Positions 1 to 8,652 of a DNA stretch of 64,000 bases are shown one piece after another. The notes beneath the pieces are model-generated. The model saw only the letters and a program-made list of their open reading frames with translations. It did not search any database and was not told the origin of the DNA. This DNA comes from Streptomyces nitrosporeus (GTDB lineage: Bacteria; Actinomycetota; Actinomycetes; Streptomycetales; Streptomycetaceae), in the NCBI RefSeq assembly GCF_008704555.1, contig NZ_CP023702.1, forward strand, positions 6,548,001 to 6,612,000. Reading direction: 5' to 3'. Position 1 is the stretch's first letter. Each line of letters opens with the position of its first letter. The position numbers were made by a program, and so were the translations under genes.

Positions 1-1539
1 CTGGCCGGGGGGGAGGCGCCCCGGGCGGTGTGGACCGCGCTGCCGGGACCGCACTGGCCCGAGGAGATCGCCCGCGCCGTCGCGGCGACGCTCGCCTCGG
101 GCCGGGGCGCCCTCGTCGTCGTACCGGACGGGCGCACGGCGGGCCGGGTGGACGCCGCGCTGACCGCTCTCCTGGGCAAGGGCCACCACGCCCTGCTCAC
201 CGCCGAGTCCGGCCCGGAGAAGCGCTACGGGCAGTGGCTCGCGGTCCGGCGCGGATCGGTGCGCGCGGTCGTCGGGACCAGGGCCGCGATGTTCGCCCCC
301 GTCACCGGTCTAGGCCTGGTCGCCGTCTGGGACGACGGGGACTCCAGCCACAGCGACGACAACGCCCCCTTCCCGCACGTGAGGGAGGTCCTGGAGCTGC
401 GCGCGGCGCACAGCCGGTGCGCCTTCCTGCTGGGCGGCGTCAACTGCACGGTGGAGGCGGCCCAGCTGGTCGAGAGCGGCTGGGCGCTGCCGCTGCGCCC
501 GGACCGGGAGCAGGTCCGGATCGCGGCCCCTCTCGTCCGTACCGTCGACGACGGCGAGCTGGCACGGGACGGCGCGGCGCGCTCGGCGCGGCTGCCCAGC
601 CTGGCCTGGCAGACCGTACGCGACGGCCTGCGCGACGGCCCCGTCCTGGTCCAGGTACCGCGCCGGGGATACGCCCCCCGCCTGGCCTGCGAGCGCTGCC
701 GGGAGCCCGCCCGGTGCCGGCACTGCGCGGGCCCGCTCCAGGCGCCGGACCGGCAGAACCTGGAATGCGCCTGGTGCGGGCGGACCGAGACGGCCTGGAA
801 CTGCGCGGCCTGCGGGGGCACCGGACTGCGGGCGCAGATCGTCGGGGCCCGCAGGACCGCCGAGGAGCTGGGCCGGGCCTTCCCGGACGTCCCCGTACGG
901 ACCTCGGGGCGCGACCACGTCCTGGACTCCGTACCCGGACAGCCCGCGCTGGTCGTCAGCACACCCGGGGCCGAACCGGTGGCCGAGGGCGGCTACACGG
1001 CCGCGCTGCTGCTGGACGGCTGGGCGATGGTCGGCCGCCCCGACCTGCGGGCCGGGGAGGAGGCCCTGCGGCGCTGGACGGCCGCCGCCGCCCTGGTCCG
1101 CGGCCGTCCGGAGGGCGGGACGGTCGTCGTCGTCGCCGAACCGGCCCTGCGGCCCGTCCAGGCACTGGTGCGCTGGGACCCGGTCGGCCACGCCCGCCGC
1201 GAGCTCGCCGAACGCGCCGAACTCGGCTTCCCGCCGGTGTCCAGGATGGCCGCGGTCACCGGCCCGCCCGAAGCCCTCGCCGCCTTCCTGGCCACGGCGG
1301 AACTGCCTGCCGAGGCGGAGATCCTCGGACCCGTCCCGGTGCCCGCGGCGCCCACGGGCCGGCCCCGCAGGCCGGGCGACGCCCCACCGGGCGCTCCCCG
1401 GGAACGAGCTCTGGTCAGGGTCCCGCCGGGGCGCGGCGCGGCGCTCGCCGCCGCCCTGAAGGCGGCGTCGGCGGCCCGGACCGCCCGGGGGAGCGGCGAT
1501 CCGGTACGCATCCGGATCGACCCGCCGGACATCGGCTGA
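1..1539 (+). CDS. priA: PriA-like primosomal protein N', 5'-truncated by window edge
   Basis: The frame is open from base 1, so the start lies upstream; 512 C-terminal residues are visible of a family usually near 700. PriA restarts stalled replication forks in the cytoplasm. The zinc-binding region is clear at about residues 230-272, with paired cysteines (CERC, CRHC, CAWC, CAAC). The helicase core is degenerate: where E. coli PriA has a GxxGSGKT Walker A this protein has ALPGPHWPEE, and the DEEH box is replaced by WDDGDSSH. That loss is known for actinobacterial PriA, so it is probably a structural primosome protein without helicase activity. It is followed by a T-tailed terminator at 1647-1668. 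Confidence 0.9.
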   Translation: MAGGEAPRAVWTALPGPHWPEEIARAVAATLASGRGALVVVPDGRTAGRVDAALTALLGKGHHALLTAESGPEKRYGQWLAVRRGSVRAVVGTRAAMFAPVTGLGLVAVWDDGDSSHSDDNAPFPHVREVLELRAAHSRCAFLLGGVNCTVEAAQLVESGWALPLRPDREQVRIAAPLVRTVDDGELARDGAARSARLPSLAWQTVRDGLRDGPVLVQVPRRGYAPRLACERCREPARCRHCAGPLQAPDRQNLECAWCGRTETAWNCAACGGTGLRAQIVGARRTAEELGRAFPDVPVRTSGRDHVLDSVPGQPALVVSTPGAEPVAEGGYTAALLLDGWAMVGRPDLRAGEEALRRWTAAAALVRGRPEGGTVVVVAEPALRPVQALVRWDPVGHARRELAERAELGFPPVSRMAAVTGPPEALAAFLATAELPAEAEILGPVPVPAAPTGRPRRPGDAPPGAPRERALVRVPPGRGAALAAALKAASAARTARGSGDPVRIRIDPPDIG

Positions 1540-1646
1540 GGCCGGGGAGCAGCCGGAGCGGCGGTGCCGCGGCCCGTTCCCCGGCCTCGGGCCACCTGGC
1601 TTCGGGGCCGCCCGGCTTCGGGCCGCCCGCCCCCCAGGGCCCGTGC

Positions 1647-1668
1647 GGCGCCCCGGAGGGCGCCTTTT
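1647..1668 (+). terminator. Rho-independent terminator after priA
   Basis: A perfect 7-bp stem (GGCGCCC / GGGCGCC) with a 4-nt loop is followed directly by TTTT. It sits between the priA stop and the stop of the convergent HTH gene and is oriented to end priA transcription. Confidence 0.7.
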
Positions 1669-1675
1669 GCCGCCG

Positions 1676-2221
1676 TCAGCCGTTGCGCGGCCCGGGGAAG
1701 GCCCCGGGCCGCAACTCCTCACGCGACACCGCCCCGTCGGGCGACGGCGGGGGCGGCTGCGGAGGCATCGGGCGGGCCGACGGCACGACGGGCAGCGGCT
1801 GCCCCGGGCCCGCCGCCGCGGACGCCTTACGGGGCGCGGCGCCCTCCGCCTCGGCGGCCGGAGGCTGCGGGGCGCTGCGCCGGGTGCCGTAACGACGGTG
1901 CACCGCCTGCTTGGTGACACCGAGAGCCGAACCGACCGCGTCCCACGAGAAACCGAGCGAGCGGTCGAAGTCCACCGCCGCCGTCACCAACGTCTCGACG
2001 CTGTCCCGCAGTTCCTGGGCCAGCCGGACCGTGGGGGCGGGGGCCCGGCCGTAGACGACGAAGCCCGCGGAGGGGCCGGAGCGGCGCGGACGGTAGACGT
2101 TGCCGAGCTGCGCAGTGAGGGTGCGCAGCGCGTCCACCTGCCGCCGGACCCGCTCGATGTCACGCACCAACAGGTGCAGACTGGCACGCGCTTGGGCGTC
2201 ATGGGTTGCGTGGTCGGCCAT
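1676..2221 (-). CDS. Helix-turn-helix protein, putative DNA-binding
   Basis: This 181-residue protein opens MADHATHDAQARASLHLL. The ATG at 2221 was preferred to an in-frame extension to 2284 because GAGAGG lies about 7 nt upstream. The N-terminal half is predicted helical with a VRDIERVRRQVDAL segment. A helix-turn-helix occurs around residues 95-125, including SWDAVGSALGVTKQAVHRR, which looks like a recognition helix. The C-terminal third is a Pro/Ala-rich low-complexity tail. It is convergent with priA and divergent from fmt. The DNA target and any effector are unknown; an AsnC/MerR-like assignment is not supported. Confidence 0.7.
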   Translation of the reverse strand: MADHATHDAQARASLHLLVRDIERVRRQVDALRTLTAQLGNVYRPRRSGPSAGFVVYGRAPAPTVRLAQELRDSVETLVTAAVDFDRSLGFSWDAVGSALGVTKQAVHRRYGTRRSAPQPPAAEAEGAAPRKASAAAGPGQPLPVVPSARPMPPQPPPPSPDGAVSREELRPGAFPGPRNG

Positions 2222-2534
2222 GAACAAGCCTCTCGAACCGGCGTTGAGGGATCGGACCGCGTCGCGGCGGCCCACTTCGGTCAATCTCCCTTGACCAACG
2301 CGCCACCCGCCGCCGGGTCACGCATCAGGGGCGTATGCGCATATGCGCGGGGCGCGCGGACCCGTGTACGCCCCCGCCGGGCAGCGCTTCGGCGCGGAGG
2401 CCGGGACGGGGCGCGGACCACCCGCCGCCGCCCCGTGCCCTTCCCCGCAGGCCACCGGGGTCCGCCCGCGGATCAGGCCCTAGACTGGTGCGCTGCTCGT
2501 CGTCCGTTCTCCGCCGAGAGGCAGCGCGCCACCC
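2222..2534. promoter_or_regulatory. Divergent promoter region between HTH gene and fmt
   Basis: This 313-bp non-coding stretch contains a dyad GGTCAA-6 nt-TTGACC at 2279-2296 and a perfect 12-bp palindrome GCGCATATGCGC at 2337-2348. Either could be an operator for the adjacent HTH protein. A possible -10 box TAGACT lies at 2481-2486 ahead of fmt, but no good -35 is seen. No RNA gene or coding sequence is recognised here. Confidence 0.35.
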
Positions 2535-3467
2535 ATGAAGCTGGTCTTCGCAGGCACCCCCGAGGTCGCCGTTCCCGCCCTGGACGCCCTGATCGCCTCC
2601 GGACGCCACGAGGTGGCCGCGGTCGTCACCCGCCCCGACGCGCCCGCCGGGCGCGGACGCCGGCTGGTCGCCAGCCCCGTCGCCGAACGCGCCGAGGAGG
2701 CCGGCATCGAGGTGCTCAAGCCGGCCCGGCCGCGCGACGAGGACTTCCTCGCCCGGCTCCGGGAGATCGGGCCGGACTGCTGCCCCGTCGTCGCCTACGG
2801 CGCGCTGCTGCCCGGGGCCGCACTCGAGATCCCCGCCCACGGCTGGGTCAACCTGCACTTCTCCCTGCTCCCCGCCTGGCGCGGAGCCGCACCCGTCCAG
2901 CACGCGGTGATGGCCGGTGACGAGGTGACCGGCGCGTCGACCTTCCTGATCGAGAAGGGCCTGGACTCCGGACCGGTCTACGGGGTGCTGACCGAGGAGG
3001 TACGGCCCACGGACACCAGCGGTGACCTGCTCACCCGGCTCGCCTTCGCCGGAGCGGGACTTCTCGCCGCGACCATGGACGGCATCGAGGACGGCACCCT
3101 GCACGCCGTACCGCAGCCCGCCGAAGGCGTCACCCTCGCACCCAAGATCACCGTCGAGGACGCCCAGGTGCACTGGCAGGCCCCCGCGCTGCGGGTCGAC
3201 CGGGTGGTGCGCGGCTGCACCCCAGCGCCGGGCGCCTGGACCCTCTTCCGCGGCGAACGCCTCAAGCTGGTCCAGGCCGTCCCGGTCCCCGGCCGCACCG
3301 ATCTCACCCCCGGCGAACTCTCCGCGGGCAAGAACAACGTGTACGTGGGCACGGGCTCCCACGCGGTGGAACTCCTCTGGGTCCAGCCCCAGGGCAAGAA
3401 GCCGATGAAGGCCGCCGACTGGGCCAGGGGCGTACGCATCACCTCCGGCGAACTCCTGGGGGCCTGA
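2535..3467 (+). CDS. fmt: Methionyl-tRNA formyltransferase
   Basis: The 310-residue cytoplasmic enzyme formylates initiator Met-tRNA using 10-formyl-THF. It has the family's N-terminal start MKLVFAGTPEVAVPAL and the catalytic-domain hallmark HFSLLPAWRGAAPVQHAV (about residues 113-130), with the conserved formyl-transfer Asn/His/Asp region in the N-terminal Rossmann half. The C-terminal OB-like tRNA-binding half follows from about residue 205. Length matches the family. It precedes rsmB by 124 bp on the same strand, the usual fmt-rsmB arrangement. Confidence 0.95.
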   Translation: MKLVFAGTPEVAVPALDALIASGRHEVAAVVTRPDAPAGRGRRLVASPVAERAEEAGIEVLKPARPRDEDFLARLREIGPDCCPVVAYGALLPGAALEIPAHGWVNLHFSLLPAWRGAAPVQHAVMAGDEVTGASTFLIEKGLDSGPVYGVLTEEVRPTDTSGDLLTRLAFAGAGLLAATMDGIEDGTLHAVPQPAEGVTLAPKITVEDAQVHWQAPALRVDRVVRGCTPAPGAWTLFRGERLKLVQAVPVPGRTDLTPGELSAGKNNVYVGTGSHAVELLWVQPQGKKPMKAADWARGVRITSGELLGA

Positions 3468-3591
3468 GGGCGGGGTTTCCCGCGGCGGGTCCCGGGAGCC
3501 CGGGAGCGGCCCCGGGGGGCGGGCCGTCCGCCCCGGGGCCGTCGTAGGCTGGACGGGATCGCCCCCTCACCCTCCGCGGAGCACCTTTCAC

Positions 3592-5025
3592 GTGAACGAC
3601 CAGCAGCGTCGCCGTCCCGCCAAGCAGCACCGACGCCCCAAGAAGGACCCCGTCCGGTTCCTCGCCTTCGAAGCACTCAGGGCCGTCGACGAGCGTGACG
3701 CCTACGCCAACCTCGTGCTGCCCCCCCTGCTCAAGAAGGCCCGCGCCAAGGGGGATTTCGACAGCCGGGACGCGGCGCTCGCCACCGAGCTGGTCTACGG
3801 CACGCTGCGCCGCCAGGGCACCTACGACGCGATCGTCGCCGCGTGCGTCGACCGGCCGCTGCGCGAGGTCGACCCGCCGGTCCTCGACGTGATCGAGATG
3901 GGTGTGCACCAACTGCTCGGCACCAGGATCCCCACCCACGCGGCCGTGTCCGCCAGCGTCGAGCTGGCCAGGGTCGTCCTGGGGGAGGGGCGCGCCAAGT
4001 TCGTCAACGCGGTGCTGCGCCGGGTCACGGCCCATGACCTCGACGGCTGGACCGAGCGGGTCGCGCCCCCCTACGACGAGGACCCCGAGGAGCACCTCGC
4101 CCTCGTCCACTCCCACCCCCGCTGGGTGGTCTCCGCCCTCTGGGACGCCCTGGGCGGCGGCCGGAGCGGGATCGAGGACCTCCTGGAGGCCGACAACGAG
4201 CGGCCCGAGGTGACCCTGGTGGCCCGCCCCGGGCGCTCCACCCCCGAGGAGCTCCTCACCGCCCTCGGCGAGGAGCGCGGCCTGCCCGGCCGCTGGTCCC
4301 CCTACGCCGTACGCATGGCCGAGGGCGGCGAGCCCGGCGCCCTGGCCGCCGTACGGGAGGGCGGAGCGGGGGTGCAGGACGAGGGCAGCCAGCTCGTCGC
4401 GGCGGCGCTCGCCCACGCGCCCCTCGAAGGTGACGACACCCGCTGGCTCGACGGCTGCGCCGGCCCGGGCGGCAAGGCCGCCCTGCTCGGTGCGCTCGCG
4501 GCGGAGCGCGGCGCGGCACTGCTCGCGTCCGAGAAGCAGCCGCACCGGGCCCGACTCGTCGAACGGGCGCTGGCCGGCAACCCCGGCCCCTACCAGGTGA
4601 TCACGGCGGACGGCACCCGCCCGCCGTGGCGGCCCGGCTCCTTCGACCGGGTCCTGATGGACGTACCCTGCTCCGGCCTCGGCGCGCTGCGCCGCCGCCC
4701 GGAAGCGCGCTGGCGCCGCCGCCCCGAGGACCTGGAGGGCTTCGCCCCCCTCCAGCGCGGTCTGCTGCGCGAGGCGCTGAAGGCCGTCCGGGTCGGCGGC
4801 GTGGTCGGCTACGCCACCTGCTCCCCGCACCTGGCGGAGACCCGGGTGGTGGTCGAGGACGTGCTCAAGGGGCGGGGCGGGCAGCCGGCCGAAGCGGAAT
4901 GGGTGGACGCCCGGCCGCTGTTCCCCGGCGTACCGGCGCTGGGCGACGGGCCCGACGTCCAGCTCTGGCCGCATCTGCACGGCACCGACGCGATGTACCT
5001 GGCGCTGCTGCGGCGCACGGCCTGA
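3592..5025 (+). CDS. rsmB: 16S rRNA m5C967 methyltransferase RsmB/Sun
   Basis: This 477-residue SAM-dependent enzyme methylates a cytosine in 16S rRNA. An N-terminal NusB-like helical domain (about residues 20-155, RFLAFEALRAVDERDAYANL) is followed by the RsmB methyltransferase domain. SAM-binding DGCAGPGGKAALLGAL lies near residue 285, and the PC catalytic motif MDVPCSGLGALRRRPEARW near 355. A second cysteine motif is YATCSPHLAE; the E. coli family has TCS here. The start is GTG at 3592. It follows fmt, with which it may be co-transcribed. Confidence 0.93.
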   Translation: MNDQQRRRPAKQHRRPKKDPVRFLAFEALRAVDERDAYANLVLPPLLKKARAKGDFDSRDAALATELVYGTLRRQGTYDAIVAACVDRPLREVDPPVLDVIEMGVHQLLGTRIPTHAAVSASVELARVVLGEGRAKFVNAVLRRVTAHDLDGWTERVAPPYDEDPEEHLALVHSHPRWVVSALWDALGGGRSGIEDLLEADNERPEVTLVARPGRSTPEELLTALGEERGLPGRWSPYAVRMAEGGEPGALAAVREGGAGVQDEGSQLVAAALAHAPLEGDDTRWLDGCAGPGGKAALLGALAAERGAALLASEKQPHRARLVERALAGNPGPYQVITADGTRPPWRPGSFDRVLMDVPCSGLGALRRRPEARWRRRPEDLEGFAPLQRGLLREALKAVRVGGVVGYATCSPHLAETRVVVEDVLKGRGGQPAEAEWVDARPLFPGVPALGDGPDVQLWPHLHGTDAMYLALLRRTA

Positions 5026-5279
5026 GCGGGCGCACCGGACGCACCGGCGCCCCGGCGGGGGAGACCTCTCCGGGGCCGGCCGGAGCGCGGGGCGCCCGGC
5101 CCTGGCCTGGTTTCGGTCCTGGTTCCGGCCCGGCCCTGATCCCGGCCCTGGCCTCGCCCAGGCGGTACGGCCCCGGCTCCGGAGGTGAAAAGCCGGAAAT
5201 GCGCGAACTGTAATGATCCCGTGAGGCTTTGGGACGCACCGGGGCGGGGAAGTGGCCCGGAGCATGGCAGGCTTGGCCC

Positions 5280-5963
5280 ATGGCGCAGATCAATCCCAGC
5301 ATCCTGTCCGCCGACTTCGCGCGTCTCGCCGAGGAGGCGAAGGCCGTCGACGGAGCCGACTGGCTCCACGTCGATGTCATGGACAACCACTTCGTCCCCA
5401 ACCTGACCCTCGGCGTGCCGGTGGTCGAGGCGCTGAGCAAGGCCACGGACACCCCGCTGGACTGCCATCTGATGATCGAGGACGCGGACCGCTGGGCGCC
5501 GCAGTACGTCGAAGCCGGCGCGGGCTCCGTCACCTTCCACGTGGAGGCCGCGGCGGCCCCGGTGCGGCTGGCGCGGGAGATCAGGGCGAAGGGGGCGCGC
5601 GCCTCGATGGCGCTCAGGCCCGCGACGCCGATCGAGCCGTACGAGGACCTCCTCCCCGAGCTCGACATGCTGCTGATCATGACGGTGGAGCCGGGCTTCG
5701 GCGGCCAGGCGTTCCTCGACATCATGCTGCCGAAGATCCGCCGCACCCGTGAGCTGATCTCCAAGCACGGTCTCGAACTGTGGCTCCAGGTCGACGGCGG
5801 GGTCTCCGCCACCACGATCGAGCGATGCGCGGAGGCCGGCGCGGACGTCTTCGTGGCCGGCTCGGCCGTCTACGGGGCGGAGGACCCGGCCGAAGCGGTA
5901 CGCGCGCTGCGCGCCCGGGCGGAGGCGGCCACGGCCGGCGCCCCCTGGGCATGCGGACACTGA
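5280..5963 (+). CDS. rpe: Ribulose-phosphate 3-epimerase
   Basis: The 227-residue TIM-barrel enzyme interconverts ribulose-5-P and xylulose-5-P in the pentose phosphate and Calvin-type pathways. Signatures visible are INPSILSADFARL at the N-terminus, HVDVMDNHFVPN (metal His/Asp), DCHLMIEDADRW, and the C-terminal DGGVSATT followed by VAGSAVYG phosphate-binding segment. The ATG at 5280 (MAQINPS) was chosen over an in-frame extension to 5229 because it matches the conserved family N-terminus. It lies about 250 bp after rsmB; an AT-containing stretch near 5211-5217 may hold its -10. Confidence 0.94.
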   Translation: MAQINPSILSADFARLAEEAKAVDGADWLHVDVMDNHFVPNLTLGVPVVEALSKATDTPLDCHLMIEDADRWAPQYVEAGAGSVTFHVEAAAAPVRLAREIRAKGARASMALRPATPIEPYEDLLPELDMLLIMTVEPGFGGQAFLDIMLPKIRRTRELISKHGLELWLQVDGGVSATTIERCAEAGADVFVAGSAVYGAEDPAEAVRALRARAEAATAGAPWACGH

Positions 5964-6063
5964 ACAAAGGGCAGATGAACGCGGCCCCACGGGCCTGATC
6001 AAGGATCGCCGGATCTGACAGGATGGCGGCGTATCGAGCGCAAGAGAGTTGAGGGAGATCGCG

Positions 6064-7086
6064 GTGTCTGGCATCTCGGCGGGTCGGTCAGCCATGCGGA
6101 TGGGACCCGCGGAGCTGGTCCAGGCGGCGGCCATGGCCCGCCGGTTCTATCTCGAGGGGAAATCGAAGATCCAGATCGCCGAGGAGTTCGGCGTGAGCCG
6201 CTTCAAGGTGGCCCGGGTCCTGGAGACGGCCCTCGAACGTGATCTCGTACGGATCGAGATCAGGGTTCCGGCGGAGCTCGACGCGGAGCGCTCCGACGCG
6301 CTCCGCGCACGGTACGGCCTGCGGCACGCGGTCGTGGTGGAGTCCCCGGCGGAGGAGCAGGACGACGCCGCCGACCCGGAGAACCTGGGCGAGGTGGCCG
6401 CCGACCTGCTCGGCGAGCTGGTGAACGAGGGCGATGTGCTGGGCCTGGCCTGGGGCCGGTCCACCATCCACATGGCGGCGGCCCTCGACCGGCTGCCGCC
6501 CTGCACCGTCGTACAGCTGACCGGGGTCTACGACGCCGGGACGGCCGAGCGCGGCTCCGTCGAGGCGGTCCGCCGGGCCGCCCAGGTCTCCGGCGGCGAG
6601 GCGCATCCGATCTACGCGCCGATGCTGCTCCCCGACCCGGCCACCGCGGCGGCCCTGCGCCACCAGACGGGGATCGCCCGCGCCTTCGAGCACTTCGACA
6701 AGGTGACCGTCGCGGCCGTCTCCATCGGTTCGTGGGAACCGGGCATCTCCACCGTCCACGACATGCTCTCGGACGACGAGCGGGCGCACTACGCCTCGCT
6801 CGGGGTGGCGGCGGAGATGTCCGCGCACCTCTTCGACGCCGACGGGCGCAGGGTCGGCCGGGACCTCGGCGAGCGGTGCATCACCGTGGAGGCGGACCGG
6901 CTGCGCCGGATCCCCGAGGTCGTCGCCATCGCCGGCGGCCAGCGCAAGGCGGCGGCCATCGGCGCGGTGCTGCGGTCCGGGCTCGTCACCAGCCTCGTCA
7001 CGGACACGGCGGCCGCCGACTACCTGCTGACGGAGTCGGCCGCCGGTCCCAGGCCGGCCCTGGAGCGCGCCGACCCGGACGACTGA
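6064..7086 (+). CDS. SorC-family transcriptional regulator
   Basis: This 340-residue regulator has an N-terminal helix-turn-helix (about residues 22-55, FYLEGKSKIQIAEEFGVSRFKVARVLE) and a C-terminal SorC/DeoR-type sugar-phosphate-binding domain with VLGLAWGRST and VAIAGGQRKAAAI segments. GTG at 6064 is favoured by GAGGGAGA 5 nt upstream. SorC proteins sense phosphorylated sugars. Its position 100 bp downstream of rpe suggests a link to pentose-phosphate metabolism, but the effector cannot be read from sequence. Confidence 0.85.
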   Translation: MSGISAGRSAMRMGPAELVQAAAMARRFYLEGKSKIQIAEEFGVSRFKVARVLETALERDLVRIEIRVPAELDAERSDALRARYGLRHAVVVESPAEEQDDAADPENLGEVAADLLGELVNEGDVLGLAWGRSTIHMAAALDRLPPCTVVQLTGVYDAGTAERGSVEAVRRAAQVSGGEAHPIYAPMLLPDPATAAALRHQTGIARAFEHFDKVTVAAVSIGSWEPGISTVHDMLSDDERAHYASLGVAAEMSAHLFDADGRRVGRDLGERCITVEADRLRRIPEVVAIAGGQRKAAAIGAVLRSGLVTSLVTDTAAADYLLTESAAGPRPALERADPDD

Positions 7087-7144
7087 GCCGCGTCCGGCCC
7101 GGACGGGGGCCGCGCCCGGCCGGGCCGGAGCCCGGCCGGACAGG

Positions 7145-7185
7145 GGGCGCCGGACACCCCGTGCGGGTGGAGCCCCCCGGCGCCC
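7145..7185. terminator. Hairpin between convergent genes
   Basis: A perfect 9-bp inverted repeat (GGGCGCCGG / CCGGCGCCC) with a 23-nt loop lies between the stop of the SorC gene and the stop of the terpene synthase gene. It could terminate both. There is no U-tract. Confidence 0.4.
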
Positions 7186-7198
7186 TTCCCCCGCCCGC

Positions 7199-8251
7199 TC
7201 AGTCGCCCGTACGCGGAGCCGCCACGGCGCCGTCCGTGGCCACACCGAGGACCGTCTCCTCCAGGTACTCCCCGGGCGCCGCGTACTGGCTGACGGCCGC
7301 CGGGTTGTAGCGGGGCGTCTGCCGCGACCAGTCCAGGTTGCCGCGCATCCAGCTCCGCATCCCGTCCAGATAGGGCACGAGCGTCCGGGTCAGCTGCGGG
7401 AACACCTCCAGCAGCTCGTCCTCGGCGGTGAGGAACCGCTCGGTCTCCGTGGCTATCGCCGCGCAGACGTGTTCGAGGGCCTGCCGCTCGCCGTAACCCC
7501 GGTGGTGGCGCACCAGGTGGACGAGGTTGTGGATTTCGCCGAGCATCTGCTCCTTCTCGTAGGAGTAGACGTCGTTGGCCCAGCACACCACGTTGCACGA
7601 GGCCTCCAGCGCGGTGACGAACCGGGGATCGCCATGGACCGCCTCCGGGGCCTGTATGCCCGCGACGATCTCGATGAGGTCCATGCACACATGGATCGCC
7701 CCGGTGTGGCGGCGCTTGGAGATGTACGCGGCCTCGCTCGGTACCGCACCGGTCGCGCGGTTCCCGGCCTCCCAGGTGGTGGTCATCGTCAGATAGGTCA
7801 TGAGGTGCCCCGTGAAGCGGGTGCGCCAGTGGGGCGCCGCGCGCGGGACCGTGCGTTCCCACAGGTCGGCGAGGGCGACGAGGGCCGCGGGCGCCTCCTC
7901 CCCGGGCGGGACGCGGGGTGCGGTGCCTTCGACCACCGCCCGCATCCGCGCGACCACGTCCCGCACGCGCTCGGGGTTCCGGCCCAGGTGCCCGTCGTCC
8001 AGCTGGTCGTCGACGAGGAACAGCCACACGAACCAGTCGGCGACCAGATCCAGGTGCTCGGGGCTCGCGGTGGGGTGGACCATGCCGACGAAGGACCCGA
8101 AGTCGGCCTGTTCGAAACGGGCCCGTGCGGACTCCCGGTGCACCAGGCCGGTGCGCCGGGTCCACTCGTCGAGATGCGCGCGGGTGTGCGCGACGTGCGG
8201 ATTGCTCCGCTGCGGGAACGGGCAGTAGATGTCCGGCAGTTCGCTCTCCAC
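7199..8251 (-). CDS. Class I terpene synthase (sesquiterpene-cyclase type)
   Basis: This 350-residue single-domain bacterial terpene cyclase ionises a linear prenyl diphosphate, probably farnesyl diphosphate. The metal motifs are complete: aspartate-rich DDQLDD near residues 80-85, and NSE triad NDVYSYEKE at about 227-235. The C-terminal RY pair occurs in TPRYNP near 313. Length is right for sesquiterpene cyclases and too short for the two-domain geosmin synthase. The start is GTG at 8251 with a distant GGAGAGGA. No prenyltransferase, P450 or second biosynthetic gene lies beside it, so it is a stand-alone terpene locus. The product cannot be inferred. Confidence 0.9.
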   Translation of the reverse strand: MESELPDIYCPFPQRSNPHVAHTRAHLDEWTRRTGLVHRESARARFEQADFGSFVGMVHPTASPEHLDLVADWFVWLFLVDDQLDDGHLGRNPERVRDVVARMRAVVEGTAPRVPPGEEAPAALVALADLWERTVPRAAPHWRTRFTGHLMTYLTMTTTWEAGNRATGAVPSEAAYISKRRHTGAIHVCMDLIEIVAGIQAPEAVHGDPRFVTALEASCNVVCWANDVYSYEKEQMLGEIHNLVHLVRHHRGYGERQALEHVCAAIATETERFLTAEDELLEVFPQLTRTLVPYLDGMRSWMRGNLDWSRQTPRYNPAAVSQYAAPGEYLEETVLGVATDGAVAAPRTGD

Positions 8252-8652
8252 AGGTGTGTCCGGGTCCTCTCCGGTCGAAGGCGTGCGGGGGCACCCCGGG
8301 CACCGGTGGGCGGACGCCGGACGCCCCGGGGACCTGCGCTTTTGAAGCTACCTGACCCTCTGTCACCCGGTCCAGAGAAGACGATCACACCGATCGGCCG
8401 GGAGTTCGAGCAAGGTCCCCCGGCAAGCCCCCCCCGGACGGTTACCGGGTACCGGGGCTGCCCCGGGCGGGTACCGGGCAGGGCGACGGCCGGTCTCCGG
8501 GAGGGCGGGCTTTTGCCCCGCGCCGGCCCCGGGTCGGCGCAACGACCGGCACCGGGACGGACCGCCCCTTGTGGGAAGCTACGAACACGGGGTGCGTCTG
8601 CTGTGCCTTCGGAGGCGTGACCTGCGCCGATTCCCGTGTAACGATGGGCATC
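8252..8652. promoter_or_regulatory. Divergent region between terpene synthase and guaB1
   Basis: Four hundred non-coding bases carry repeated TACCGGG words around 8443-8480 and a hairpin CCGGGG-ctg-CCCCGG at 8452-8466. Just before guaB1, TAACGAT at 8639-8645 sits at the right distance for a -10 box whose transcript would begin at the ATG at 8653, implying a leaderless mRNA. No clear ribosome-binding site precedes that ATG. No RNA gene is recognised. Confidence 0.35.
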
